Positions 1-8,585 of a stretch of 51,829 bases of DNA are shown here, in pieces. Each line of letters opens with the position of its first letter. The stretch's first letter is position 1. Under the pieces are notes generated by a model. That model was not told the DNA's origin, made no database searches, and saw nothing but the letters and a program-made list of their open reading frames with translations. The DNA comes from Flavobacteriales bacterium UBA720 (GTDB lineage: Bacteria; Bacteroidota; Bacteroidia; Flavobacteriales; Weeksellaceae). The stretch is taken from the NCBI GenBank assembly GCA_002297505.1, contig DBLQ01000046.1, positions 1-51,829 of the forward strand. Direction: 5' to 3'. A program made the position numbers and the translations under genes.

Positions 1-44
1 GAGACCAGATCCTTCGGTCCGTACCATCGCCACGATTGTTTCAT
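1..44 (-). CDS. uxuA: Mannonate dehydratase UxuA, N-terminal fragment
   Basis: Only the first 14 codons lie in the window; the gene continues beyond base 1. The translated start (MKQSWRWYGPKDLV) matches the highly conserved beginning of D-mannonate dehydratase, which dehydrates D-mannonate to 2-keto-3-deoxygluconate in the cytoplasm. It begins 21 bp after the stop of the SDR-type mannonate oxidoreductase on the same strand, the usual uxuB-uxuA pairing. No Shine-Dalgarno is visible, as is usual in Bacteroidota. Recognition rests on a short stretch plus the neighbour. Confidence 0.8.
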   Translation of the reverse strand, partial: MKQSWRWYGPKDLV

Positions 45-65
45 ATATTTTTATTTAGATCTTTG

Positions 66-896
66 TTAAACACCCGAGAACGCACTGAAACCACCATCTA
101 CAGGAATCACAATACCTGTAACAAATGCCGATGCATCATCACATAAAAAGTTAACTGCACTAATGAGATCTTCCGGCTTCCCAAATCTTCCTGCCGGAGT
201 GTTGGCGATAATCGCTTCGCCTCTCGGCGTGAGTGTACCATCTTCTTGAGTCAGAAGTTTTTCATTTTGTGTCGTCAGGAAAAATCCTGGCGCCACTGCA
301 TTTACACGGATGCCAACTTTCGAAAAGTGGACGGCAAGCCATTGAGTAAAATTGGAAGTAGCAGCTTTTGCCGCGCTGTACGCCGGGATTTTTGTTAATG
401 ACCGGTCGGCGCTCAAGGAGGAAATATTGAGAACGCTGCAACCGTCCTTTCCTACCATATCTTTAGCAAAGACCTGAGTAGGGAGAAATGTCCCCAGAAA
501 GTTCAGGTCAAAAACCGACTGAATTCCTTCGGTTTCCAAATCAAAAAAGGTTTTCAGTTCCGCATCATTTTGATCTAAATCCTCTGCTGCGAGATAAGGC
601 TTGGACGTGGTTCCCAAAGGATGATTTCCGCCCGCGCCGTTGATCAGTATATCACAAGTTCCCATCTTAGAATTCATTTCCAGCCGGGCTTTTTCCAGCG
701 ATTCTTTTTTGAGAACGTCTGCTTCAAACGTATAGGCTTCACCTCCATTATGCTCAATCTCAATTTTCAGAGACTCCGCTTTTTCCATATCCCGCGCCAG
801 AATTGCGATCCTGTAGCCCTGTTTTGATAAGGCTATTGCAATTGTACGCATCAGAACTCCTGTAGCACCGGTTATTACTATAATTTTATTCTTCAT
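66..896 (-). CDS. uxuB: SDR-family D-mannonate oxidoreductase (fructuronate reductase)
   Basis: A 276-residue short-chain dehydrogenase. The Rossmann glycine motif is at residues 9-14 (TGATGV), an NGAGGNHP stretch typical of the SDR-type mannonate oxidoreductases is at 86-93, Ser159/160 precede the catalytic pair Tyr173 and Lys177 (YSAAK), and VDGG sits near the C-terminus. The family interconverts D-fructuronate and D-mannonate with NAD(H), one step before UxuA. The position directly upstream of uxuA supports this over a generic SDR. Pectin breakdown by the neighbouring enzymes would supply uronates; galacturonate itself would need isomerase and reductase steps not present here. Cytoplasmic, with no signal peptide. 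Confidence 0.82.
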   Translation of the reverse strand: MKNKIIVITGATGVLMRTIAIALSKQGYRIAILARDMEKAESLKIEIEHNGGEAYTFEADVLKKESLEKARLEMNSKMGTCDILINGAGGNHPLGTTSKPYLAAEDLDQNDAELKTFFDLETEGIQSVFDLNFLGTFLPTQVFAKDMVGKDGCSVLNISSLSADRSLTKIPAYSAAKAATSNFTQWLAVHFSKVGIRVNAVAPGFFLTTQNEKLLTQEDGTLTPRGEAIIANTPAGRFGKPEDLISAVNFLCDDASAFVTGIVIPVDGGFSAFSGV

Positions 897-1285
897 ATTA
901 ATTCTGTAAGCGTCACAAAACTACTGGAAGCGCAATGGACAAAGTACCATAAACGTGTTTTTTTCGGGGTCGTAATGTTCATCTTTTCTATTGGATGTAC
1001 AATTTATACAATTCTTAACTAAAATCAATTATAGCTCATTTAAAAATAATGATATAAGAAGTTGGATATTTTAAATCTAATAAATGCGGGTTTCAATCGG
1101 ATTCAAGGCCAATGAATTTAAGATTTCACTTACGCGATTGACTGCTTTCAATGAACTGTTAAAAGCGATTTTGATCGAAAGAACATTTCGCACCCTATTA
1201 TAAAATGTTTGTCATCCCGATTGTTGTCAAATCTTGTAAAATTTGTCGCAAATAAAATTAACCAAGACCAAAAACCGCTGTACTT
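897..1285. other. Divergent intergenic region between uxuB and the PKD/CBM6 lipoprotein gene
   Basis: About 390 bp without an open reading frame. It must hold the promoters of uxuBA (leftward) and of the lipoprotein/agarase-like pair (rightward). On the minus strand a TACTTTGT box at 939-946 could be the uxuB -7 element. On the plus strand a TTGTAAAATTTG stretch lies near 1233-1245. I do not see the GCAGGA direct-repeat module found elsewhere in this window. Confidence 0.4.
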
Positions 1286-2713
1286 ATGATCAATCAAAAT
1301 ACAAGCTTTATAAAAAGCATTTGCTTATTGTTGCTTTTCGCCATACTATCTGCCTGCGTGGAAGAGGAAATGCGCGAAGTGAAACTCTACGACAAACCGT
1401 CTACGGAGGTTAGCGCTTCTAAGACAGAAATCAAGTTTGGCGAGAGCATCGACTTTACAAGCAGCTCCGTAAAAAACCTGACCACCACCTGGACCTTCGA
1501 AGGTGGAATACCCGCTTCATCTATTAATGCCAATGTGAATGTGACTTACAATGTTCCAGGCACGTATGAGGCTAAGCTGGTCATTAAATACATAGACAAT
1601 ACGGTAGAAACTAAAAAATTCACAATCAATGTCAAAGGTATCGATGCTCCGCTGCCGTATGGTGGAACTGCCGTAACGATTCCGGGAATTGTGGAAGCAG
1701 AGAATTATAATCTAGGCGGCGAAGGCGTGGCCTACCACGACACCGAAGAAATCAACCTCGCAGTGCAAAATGGCAGCCCGCGGTACAGAACCGATGACGG
1801 TGTGGATGTGGAAGTGGGCACCAACGTTACGGCCATTACCCATACGGAAGTCGGCGAATGGGTCAATTATACCATCAAGGTCCCGACAACAGGTCAATAC
1901 GATTTCGATTTTAAAGTTTCATCGGGAGCCAGTACTGGCGGAAAACCGATTCAATTGCAATTGGTAAACGCTAAAACGGGAATCACCTCCAATCTGGGAC
2001 AGACATCTGGTATCCCAAATACCGGTGGCTATAATAACTATGTTTCCAAAATCATCAGCGGAGTAAATCTGACGGAAGGTGAGAATACGTTCCGCGTTCT
2101 GTTCATGGGCAGCAACACCAATCTTGATAAATTCAACATTTCGGTGAGCGTTCCTTCGCCACCAATCAATGGTGTGGGCATTTTTACGGAAAGGGAAACC
2201 ACCTCATCCAACCCTGGGATTGCGCCGCCTCCGAACAGCGGAAATATGGCCATCACGATTGTCAGCAATGGGACCAATCACGGCAGCAAAGCATTATTCT
2301 ATCATTTTGATCCAACCGGCAACGGCAATCCTCAGAATGGCTATGCACTTTCGCATATGGATCTCACCGTTTCGCCATACAACGCTTCGGCCTACAACTT
2401 CCTTAATGTCGCTGTCAAGTCGAGCACACCCAAAAAGGTAAGAATCAGGCTGAATACGAATTCCGGTAATTATTGGGTGACGCTGAATCCGGCCAGTCCG
2501 GCATACGGAATGCTTTGGGACGGTGAATGGCACGAACTGAAGATTCCTTTTGCCCAGATCTTAAGAGACGGAAACGGCCAGCCATTGTCAGCAGTAGCAG
2601 CGGCAAAATCTACCATCAAACAATTTACAATAAGAACCGAAGACAGCGATTACAGCACTGCACCGAACTCATTCGATTATTATATCGACGATATTTATCT
2701 GACAGCCGAATAA
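1286..2713 (+). CDS. Surface lipoprotein with PKD-like and CBM6-like domains
   Basis: A 475-residue protein with a lipoprotein signal ending LLSAC-type at Cys24 (sequence ILSAC); the acidic stretch EEE just after it resembles the surface export signal of flavobacterial lipoproteins. Residues about 38-117 form a PKD/Ig-like fold (TWTFEGG, NVPGTYEAKLVI). Residues about 128-288 look like a CBM6-type galactose-binding domain (IVEAENYN at the start, VGEWVNYTIKV, a C-terminal LDKFNISV). The last 180 residues form another beta-rich, carbohydrate-binding-like domain ending in YYIDDIYL. No catalytic motif is visible, so a glycan-binding role at the cell surface is inferred. It sits 84 bp upstream of the agarase-like hydrolase and probably shares its transcript. 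The coding sequence looks richer in GC than the genes from 5439 on. Confidence 0.75.
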   Translation: MINQNTSFIKSICLLLLFAILSACVEEEMREVKLYDKPSTEVSASKTEIKFGESIDFTSSSVKNLTTTWTFEGGIPASSINANVNVTYNVPGTYEAKLVIKYIDNTVETKKFTINVKGIDAPLPYGGTAVTIPGIVEAENYNLGGEGVAYHDTEEINLAVQNGSPRYRTDDGVDVEVGTNVTAITHTEVGEWVNYTIKVPTTGQYDFDFKVSSGASTGGKPIQLQLVNAKTGITSNLGQTSGIPNTGGYNNYVSKIISGVNLTEGENTFRVLFMGSNTNLDKFNISVSVPSPPINGVGIFTERETTSSNPGIAPPPNSGNMAITIVSNGTNHGSKALFYHFDPTGNGNPQNGYALSHMDLTVSPYNASAYNFLNVAVKSSTPKKVRIRLNTNSGNYWVTLNPASPAYGMLWDGEWHELKIPFAQILRDGNGQPLSAVAAAKSTIKQFTIRTEDSDYSTAPNSFDYYIDDIYLTAE

Positions 2714-2735
2714 AAACCTGACATTATAAAAATTC

Positions 2736-2767
2736 CCATCCAATCAGATTTCATAATCATTGGATGG
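2736..2767 (+). other. Perfect 9-bp stem-loop between the lipoprotein and agarase-like genes
   Basis: CCATCCAAT at 2736-2744 pairs perfectly with ATTGGATGG at 2759-2767 around a 14-base loop. No T-tract follows, so it is probably not a strong terminator. It may stabilise or attenuate the two-gene transcript. Confidence 0.4.
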
Positions 2768-2797
2768 CTCCGCCACTCAACTTTAAAACAAAAAATT

Positions 2798-4255
2798 GTG
2801 ACAATTCAATTAGTATTTAAGCGGAAAACCGCCGTATTATGCCTACTGATTAATGGCTTTCTACTGCCTTCACTGCAGGGACAGAAAACCGAAAACAACG
2901 TCGTGGCACAAGAGCAATATCATATTGTGATGGCGCGCAAAAATGTGGAGGACTCTCTATGGAAACCTTACGTTGCCAAAACCATCGACCGTCTGCCCGG
3001 CTTCAAGCAGTCTTCTGATCCTGCTACCAATAAATATGGTGGCTGGAAGACGGATCAGTTAAAATCAGCAGGTTTTTTTCGCACCGACAAAAAGGACGGA
3101 CGTTGGTGGCTGGTAGATCCATTGGGCAATCCTTTTATTCATAAAGGTGTAGCCGTGCTCAATCCCGGAAATTCTGACAATCAAAAGAACGTCTTCGATA
3201 CCAAATATCAGACTGGTAAAAAATGGATTGCTGAGGAAACGCAGTTTCTGAGGCAGAATGGATTCAACGGGGCCGGTGCTTGGTCTAATGTGGATCTGAT
3301 AAGGAACTCAAAAAACCCTTTGGTTTATACGGTGATCGTAAGTCCGATGGGCGCTTATAAAGCAGACCACATCAAAAAGTATGGCGGAAAATATGAGGAA
3401 GCGGGATGGCAAGGCTACCGCTATGATCTGGTGATGGTTTTTGATAGAGCTTTTGAGGCCTATGTAGAGCGCGAAGTTTCCAAAATCGAGAAGTACAAAT
3501 CGGATAAACATCTTTTAGGTTACTTTACAGATAATGAATTGCCCTGGGTAGATGATGCGCTGGACCGACATCTGAAATTCCTCAGTAAAAACGAAGAAGG
3601 CTATATTGCCGCCAAACAATGGCTGGATAAAAGGAAACGCAAGGATGCTACCCTGGAAGACATCACCGATGCAGACCGGCAGGATTTTACGGGCTTCTAT
3701 TTTGAAACTTACATGAAAAAGGTGACCGCGGCCATCAGAAAATATGATCCCAATCATCTCTACCTGGGTTGTCGTTTTAATCAGGAACTGGACGAGTTGG
3801 ATAATCCGAAAATATTCGAGGTGGCAGGAAGGTATATGGATGTGATCTCCATCAACCATTACCGAAAATGGGAACCGGAGCAAAAGGTTATGGCTGACTG
3901 GATGCAATGGTCCGGCAAACCGTTCATCATCACCGAGTGGTACAACAAGGGCGAAGATTCGGGATTGCCTAACAAAACCGGTGCGGGCTGGAATGTAGCT
4001 ACTCAACAGGAACGAGGTTATTTTTACCAGAATTTCGTCATAGAACTGCTCAAAAGCAAAGCCTGTGTAGGCTGGCATTGGTTCCGCTACCAGGACAATG
4101 ACCCGGAAAATCTGAAAACCGACTATTCCAATAGAGATTCTAATAAAGGCATTATCAACAGCAATTTTGAACCTTATAGGCCCTTGACCGAACAGATGAA
4201 GCAGATGAATGAAAACGTTTACCGTTTGATCCAATATTTAGATTCGGAGCGATAA
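2798..4255 (+). CDS. Clan GH-A glycoside hydrolase, beta-agarase (GH50)-like
   Basis: A 485-residue secreted protein starting at GTG (2798), followed by a hydrophobic signal segment ending near LQGQ (residues 13-29). The motif GRWWLVDPLGNPF (101-113) is typical of agarase-like proteins related to GH50. An Asn-Glu pair in TDNELPW (Asn246, Glu247) and Glu380 in IITEW fit the acid/base and nucleophile of clan GH-A retaining enzymes. True GH50 agarases are often longer, with an N-terminal extension; this one is compact. Agar is an unlikely substrate beside pectin genes, so activity on a galactose-containing side chain or arabinogalactan is possible but inferred. It follows the CBM6 lipoprotein by 84 bp. 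The next in-frame ATG is at residue 45 and would lose the signal peptide, which favours the GTG start. Confidence 0.68.
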   Translation: MTIQLVFKRKTAVLCLLINGFLLPSLQGQKTENNVVAQEQYHIVMARKNVEDSLWKPYVAKTIDRLPGFKQSSDPATNKYGGWKTDQLKSAGFFRTDKKDGRWWLVDPLGNPFIHKGVAVLNPGNSDNQKNVFDTKYQTGKKWIAEETQFLRQNGFNGAGAWSNVDLIRNSKNPLVYTVIVSPMGAYKADHIKKYGGKYEEAGWQGYRYDLVMVFDRAFEAYVEREVSKIEKYKSDKHLLGYFTDNELPWVDDALDRHLKFLSKNEEGYIAAKQWLDKRKRKDATLEDITDADRQDFTGFYFETYMKKVTAAIRKYDPNHLYLGCRFNQELDELDNPKIFEVAGRYMDVISINHYRKWEPEQKVMADWMQWSGKPFIITEWYNKGEDSGLPNKTGAGWNVATQQERGYFYQNFVIELLKSKACVGWHWFRYQDNDPENLKTDYSNRDSNKGIINSNFEPYRPLTEQMKQMNENVYRLIQYLDSER

Positions 4256-4449
4256 TTAAATTAGAGGATTTCAGATCGCTTTATAAAATCTGGAAATATA
4301 GATAATTTTGGCGATCACTGATTTCAAATATTTATCTACGTAATCAAATATTATTTCTAATATAAATAATTATGGATTAATAAATCTCATTTTAATAATT
4401 GAAAATATATCTTGTATGCATTTTGTATTGCTACATTCAAAAATAAGAT

Positions 4450-5287
4450 ATGAGTAAAATATACTTTTCTATTATCAGGTTTACCGCAATTATTTCGTCT
4501 GTTTTTTATCAGGGACAACAAAGTTCAGATAAGGAATTTTAATTATTTCACCCTATTCGAAATCTGAAATGAGGGAAATGAATAGATCGTCCCGATGTTA
4601 CAGAATCCCCATATACTATCGACGCGGGACATTTCCAGTATGAAGCAGATCTGGCCAGATCAGTCAGAGAATCAATGGATGAGACAAAGAAGCATACATT
4701 GCTTATCAATCAAGGGAATTTTAAGATTGGAATCACCGGATCTACCGCATTGCAGATCGGATTTCAATCTTATGGCATACAGAAAGAGACCGATTTTGGT
4801 TCAGGAAGTGATGCCAGATCAACAGATTTGGAGACATTAATCTGAGAATTAAACAGAAAATCATAGAAAATAACCAGGGAAATTTTGTCTTGGTAATTCT
4901 GACCTGTATCAAATTTCCGACTTCTCAATATGATTCGGAAAGTCATCGGAAGGCGGTTTGATTGTTCCGATGCTCTACAAACTTTCCGGCGAATGGAACC
5001 TCGGCTTTCAGGTAGAAGCGGATCGTTTGAAGGATAAAGACCAACCAGCACTGCACACTGAATTTCTACAGACCTTGACACTGAGCCACGCACTATTCAA
5101 ACATATCGACCGGATTTCAGAATCCTATTACACCTATGATTTTAAGGCCCATCAATTTTCAAATTATATTAATGCTGCACTACAGATTGAGGTGGCAAAA
5201 GATGTGAAACTAGATGCGGGAATCAATTACGGCCTGCAGCATTCGGCGGACAGAAGTTTCTTTTTAGGCGCATCATACCGTCACTAA
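4450..5287 (+). pseudogene. Decayed outer-membrane transporter-like gene (paralog of the gene at 51054)
   Basis: An ATG at 4450 opens a signal-peptide-like stretch that stops at a TAA (4540-4542). Homology to the intact gene at 51054 resumes in other frames: DVTESPYTIDAGHFQ from about 4594, LLINQGNFKIGI after that, a shift near 4818 to RFGDINLRIKQ, then another shift near 4952 to GLIVPMLYK, which runs open to TAA at 5287 (YYTYDFKAHQFSNYINAALQ). At least three frameshifts are needed, so it is a relic. The paralog looks like a beta-barrel of the MetA/'transporter' type (putative meta-pathway of phenol degradation family). The relic preserves the C-terminus that the window-edge copy lacks. It separates the agarase-like pair from the GH105 promoter. 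Confidence 0.85.
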
Positions 5288-5375
5288 AAAAGTTTAATCA
5301 TTATACCAAATGATTGATTTTTGACGATGAAGAAATTGATTTTACTACTAATACTGAGAATTAACAGTTGATTTC

Positions 5376-5421
5376 CCAAGACAGTGCAGGACAATTTTCT
5401 AAAGTGATAATTCTAGATTGC
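5376..5421 (+). promoter_or_regulatory. GCAGGA direct-repeat promoter of the GH105 gene
   Basis: CCAAGACAGTGCAGGA at 5376-5391, then exactly 22 bp, then the -7-like box TAGATTGC at 5414-5421. The arrangement matches six other sites in this window. The box lies upstream of ATG 5439 and overlaps the TTG codon at 5418, which argues that translation starts at 5439. Confidence 0.75.
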
Positions 5422-5438
5422 AAGTAAAATCAGGATCA

Positions 5439-6692
5439 ATGACTTATCTTATTCCTCAAATAAAAAAAGCGTCTCTTATTCTTTTAAGTGCAGGCTTTCT
5501 TCTGCTCAATTCTCAAAGCAAACAGCCATCTTCGACACCAATAAATAATTTAAAATCCGCCAAAGTAGTTCCGACGAATCTGAATTGGTCAGAAAGAATG
5601 CTACTTTCGGAGATGCACCGTTTCCCGGAAGCCTGGATGCTGGATTTCAGCAAAAGTCCAAAGTGGACGTATCCTTCCGCGATTGTTTTAGACGGAGCCG
5701 AAAAACTATACGAAAAAACAGGTAAGAAAGAATATTACAATTATATCAGCGGTTTCGGGGAAAAATTAATCAATGCAGACGGAACCATTCAAACGTATGA
5801 GCTGGAAAAGTATAACATCGATATGCTGAATAGCGGAAACGTATTGCTTTATCTTTATGAAAAAGAGAAAAAAGAAAAATATCTGAAAGCAATTCAAACT
5901 TTACGTTTACAAATCGATGGACAACCGAGAACCAAAGAAGGCTCTTTCTGGCACAAAAAAATCTATCCATACCAGGTTTGGCTCGACGGACTTTATATGG
6001 GAATGCCTTTCTACACACACTATACTAAAGATTTCAATAATGGTAAAGATGCTGAGAAAGCGTATGACGATATCGTTTTCCAGTTCGATTCCGTTCAGAA
6101 AAATCTTTTGGATAAAAAAACGGGATTGCTTTATCACGCTTGGGACGAAACTAAACAAGAAGCCTGGGCCAATAAAGAAACAGGACTTTCACCTAATTTT
6201 TGGGGTCGGGCAATGGGTTGGTACGGAATGGCAATGGTTGACGTTTTGGACTTTTTGCCGAAAGACCATCCCGGAAGAGCGAGAATCATTTCCTACATCA
6301 AATCCTACGCTGACGCTGTCATCAAAGTTCAGGATAAAAAATCCGGACTTTGGTATCAGGTTTTGGACAAACCGCTGGAAAATGGAAATTACGAGGAAGC
6401 GAGTGCTTCGGCGATGTTTGTTTATACAATTATCAAATCTGTAAACGAAGGCTATTTACCACAATCTTACAAGGCTGCTGCTAAAAAAGGTTATGACGGA
6501 ATTATCAAAAATCTAATCACAATTGATGAAAATGGCGTTGTCAATCTTAATAAATGTTGTGCTGTTGCAGGCTTAGGCGGAAAACCTTACAGAGACGGTT
6601 CTTACGAATATTATGTCAATGAAAAAATCCGTTCCAATGACGGGAAAGGAACCGGACCTTTCATTTTGGCAAGCTTAGAATTCGAGAAATAA
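5439..6692 (+). CDS. Unsaturated rhamnogalacturonyl hydrolase, GH105
   Basis: A 417-residue (alpha/alpha)6 protein of the YteR/GH105 type. A signal-peptide-like hydrophobic stretch occupies residues 11-24. The catalytic aspartate is Asp183 in the motif VWLDGLYMG, and NFWGRAMGWYG follows. GH105 enzymes remove the 4,5-unsaturated uronate from the non-reducing end of oligosaccharides made by pectin and rhamnogalacturonan lyases, probably in the periplasm here. I chose ATG 5439 over the longer reading frame from TTG 5418 because the latter overlaps the predicted -7 box. It is the first gene of a plus-strand run with CE12 and an esterase. A second, less similar GH105 lies at 32427. Confidence 0.9.
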   Translation: MTYLIPQIKKASLILLSAGFLLLNSQSKQPSSTPINNLKSAKVVPTNLNWSERMLLSEMHRFPEAWMLDFSKSPKWTYPSAIVLDGAEKLYEKTGKKEYYNYISGFGEKLINADGTIQTYELEKYNIDMLNSGNVLLYLYEKEKKEKYLKAIQTLRLQIDGQPRTKEGSFWHKKIYPYQVWLDGLYMGMPFYTHYTKDFNNGKDAEKAYDDIVFQFDSVQKNLLDKKTGLLYHAWDETKQEAWANKETGLSPNFWGRAMGWYGMAMVDVLDFLPKDHPGRARIISYIKSYADAVIKVQDKKSGLWYQVLDKPLENGNYEEASASAMFVYTIIKSVNEGYLPQSYKAAAKKGYDGIIKNLITIDENGVVNLNKCCAVAGLGGKPYRDGSYEYYVNEKIRSNDGKGTGPFILASLEFEK

Positions 6693-6705
6693 ACTATAAT
6701 TAAAT

Positions 6706-6812
6706 TAGGGCAGCTTTTCCGTCTGTAGTTTATCCTGAGCGAAGTCGAAGGACTCCTAATTGTCACTCTGAGGCTCTCGAAGAGTCCGCTCAAGTCGGGC
6801 TGCGAATGATTC
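6706..6812. repeat. Dispersed intergenic palindromic repeat, copy 1 (GCAGCCCGACTTGAGCGGA type)
   Basis: Read on the minus strand this begins GCAGCCCGACTTGAGCGGA and ends with GGAAAAGCTGCCC, so GGGCAGC and GCTGCCC-type ends face each other. It contains a second inverted pair around TCGAAGGACTC and CTCTTCGA. The same two end sequences occur at 35811-35891 in the opposite orientation. It fills most of the gap between GH105 and CE12. Confidence 0.7.
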
Positions 6813-6832
6813 AATGTTAAAACAATTCAAAA

Positions 6833-7567
6833 ATGAATAAAAAACTCTCCATCATATTTCTGTTTCTTTCATTAATGATATGGGCTCAGAAACCAACATT
6901 ATTTTTAATCGGCGATTCTACAATGTCCAATAAAGATAATCCTGAAAAAAATCCCGAACACGGCTGGGGACAGGTTCTACCACAGTTTTTCGCATCAGGA
7001 ATCGAAATCCAAAATCACGCTATGAACGGCAGAAGTTCCAAAAGTTTCCGCACAGAAGGACGTTGGGACAAAGTTGAAAAGCAGCTAAAAAAAGGTGATT
7101 TTGTGATTATTCAGTTTGGGCATAATGACCAAAAGCTGAAAGATTCTACAAAATTCACCAATCCTTATACACAATATAGAGCCAATCTGGAAAGGTATGT
7201 GACCGAAACAAGAGCCAAAGGTGCAACGCCGATTCTGATGACTTCAATTACAAGAAGAAATTTTAATGAAAATGGAGTTTTAGTCGATACGCACAAAGAA
7301 TATCCGCTAGTAGTAAGATTGGTTGCAGATGCAATGAAAGTTCCTTTTGTCGATATGCAATTGTTGACTGAGCAAATGGAGATTTCAGCCGGTCCGGAAA
7401 AATCAAAACTTTTACATCTTCATTTTAAAGAAGGTGAAAATCCATATTATACAAAAGACAAAGCTGATGATACACATCTATCCAGATTAGGCGCAGAAAC
7501 TGTTGCAAAGCTTGCTGTCAACGCTCTGAAAACTTTAAATATTGGATTGGAGAAATATATCAAATAA
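6833..7567 (+). CDS. Rhamnogalacturonan acetylesterase, CE12 (SGNH hydrolase)
   Basis: A 244-residue secreted SGNH esterase. The signal peptide ends at about residue 18 (IWAQ). Block I is GDST with nucleophile Ser29, block III is GHND with Asn98, and block V is DDTH with Asp210 and His213. The length is typical of single-domain CE12 enzymes such as RGAE/YesT. It would remove acetyl groups from galacturonate in rhamnogalacturonan I so that lyases and hydrolases can act. It lies between GH105 and an alpha/beta-hydrolase esterase. A two-domain CE12 relative is encoded at 40033. Confidence 0.9.
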   Translation: MNKKLSIIFLFLSLMIWAQKPTLFLIGDSTMSNKDNPEKNPEHGWGQVLPQFFASGIEIQNHAMNGRSSKSFRTEGRWDKVEKQLKKGDFVIIQFGHNDQKLKDSTKFTNPYTQYRANLERYVTETRAKGATPILMTSITRRNFNENGVLVDTHKEYPLVVRLVADAMKVPFVDMQLLTEQMEISAGPEKSKLLHLHFKEGENPYYTKDKADDTHLSRLGAETVAKLAVNALKTLNIGLEKYIK

Positions 7568-7591
7568 CCCATTGTTTTTAACTGTTTGATA

Positions 7592-8497
7592 ATGAGAAAA
7601 TTCGGATTGCTCCTTTTGATTTTAATTGTAAACTCAATTTCTGCTCAGGAAAAAATTACGCTTTGGACAAAAGGTCAGATGCCGAATTCCAAAGGTTTAG
7701 AATTAAAAAATGAAGAGAAAGATGGTCGGCTTGTACAAATCAAAGAACCTGAACTGTTTGCTTTTTTACCGCCAAAAGAAGACAGGAAACCAATAGCAGT
7801 GATTGTGATTCCAGGCGGAGGTTATTACAAACTGACTTATGACCTGAATGGATTTCAGATTGCAAAATGGTTCAACACTTTGGGAATTTCAGCTTTTGTT
7901 TTGAATTACAGATTACCGATTTCTCCCGATGTGAAGCAAAGAGAAATTGCACCACTTCAAGACATTCAGGCAGCCATCAAATACCTTCGGAAAAATGCTG
8001 CGAAATACGGGATTTCACCGGAACAGATTGGAGTCATCGGAACTTCTGCTGGCGGGCATTTAGTAGCGTCAGTAAGTAATATTTCTACAGATTACACAGA
8101 GTTAAAAGACGATTGGGCATCCATTCCAACAATTCCAAATTTTGCAATTTTAGTTTCTCCGGTTATTGATTTGGGTGAATTTGCTCACGTTGGAAGCCGT
8201 AATAGTTTGCTTGGAGAAAATGCTTCTCAGGAAAAAATCAGCGAATATTCTATGCAAAACCAGGTAACAGAGAAAACGCCACCAACATTATTGATTCACG
8301 CACAAAATGATAAAACTGTTCCGGTGATGAACAGCCTTCTATATTATCAGGCAATGACGAAAAATAAAGTAAAGGGCGCATTGTTCATTTTTCCCGAAGG
8401 CGAACATAAAATAGGTATCACTAATAGAACGGAACTCACAGACAACTGGAAAAAACTATGTTCTGATTGGCTGAAAACTTTATTTCCACACCAATAA
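7592..8497 (+). CDS. Secreted alpha/beta-hydrolase esterase (acetylesterase-like)
   Basis: A 302-residue alpha/beta hydrolase with an N-terminal signal peptide (residues 1-19, ending SISAQ). The oxyanion-hole motif is PGGGYY (74-79), the nucleophile elbow is GTSAGG with Ser142, and Asp230 (AQNDKTVP) and His262 (EGEHK) complete the triad. Such proteins are commonly found as xylan or pectin acetylesterases or feruloyl-esterase-like enzymes; the exact ester is not readable from the sequence. The gene starts 24 bp after CE12, so co-transcription is likely. I use ATG 7592, because the longer frame from TTG 7586 adds only two residues. Confidence 0.75.
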   Translation: MRKFGLLLLILIVNSISAQEKITLWTKGQMPNSKGLELKNEEKDGRLVQIKEPELFAFLPPKEDRKPIAVIVIPGGGYYKLTYDLNGFQIAKWFNTLGISAFVLNYRLPISPDVKQREIAPLQDIQAAIKYLRKNAAKYGISPEQIGVIGTSAGGHLVASVSNISTDYTELKDDWASIPTIPNFAILVSPVIDLGEFAHVGSRNSLLGENASQEKISEYSMQNQVTEKTPPTLLIHAQNDKTVPVMNSLLYYQAMTKNKVKGALFIFPEGEHKIGITNRTELTDNWKKLCSDWLKTLFPHQ

Positions 8498-8503
8498 TCT
8501 TGC

Positions 8504-8549
8504 AACCGACAGTGCAGGATAATTTTTATTGGTATTAATATTAGTTTGC
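8504..8549 (+). promoter_or_regulatory. GCAGGA direct-repeat promoter of the GH28 gene
   Basis: AACCGACAGTGCAGGA at 8504-8519, exactly 22 bp, then TAGTTTGC at 8542-8549. It starts 6 bp after the esterase stop codon and 37 bp upstream of the GH28 ATG. Confidence 0.75.
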
Positions 8550-8585
8550 AATACCAGAATTTCTTCAATAATCTGAATCTATCTT

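Noticed and set aside
939..974. Possible GCAGGA-type promoter in front of uxuB
   Set aside because: A TACTTTGT box is present, but the sequence 22 bp upstream (TACGAC) and 10 bp further (AGATGA) does not match either half-site.
3515..4234. A 239-codon open frame on the minus strand inside the agarase-like gene
   Set aside because: It lies wholly opposite a gene with clear catalytic motifs, has no recognisable domain, and is a frame shadow.
5327..5371. A 14-residue frame resembling the start of a signal peptide (MKKLILLLILRINS)
   Set aside because: It stops at once and lies just before the GH105 promoter repeat; at most it is a relic of a lost gene start.
5917..6444. A 175-codon plus-strand frame within GH105
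   Set aside because: It overlaps the conserved GH105 core in another frame and reads as low-complexity basic sequence.
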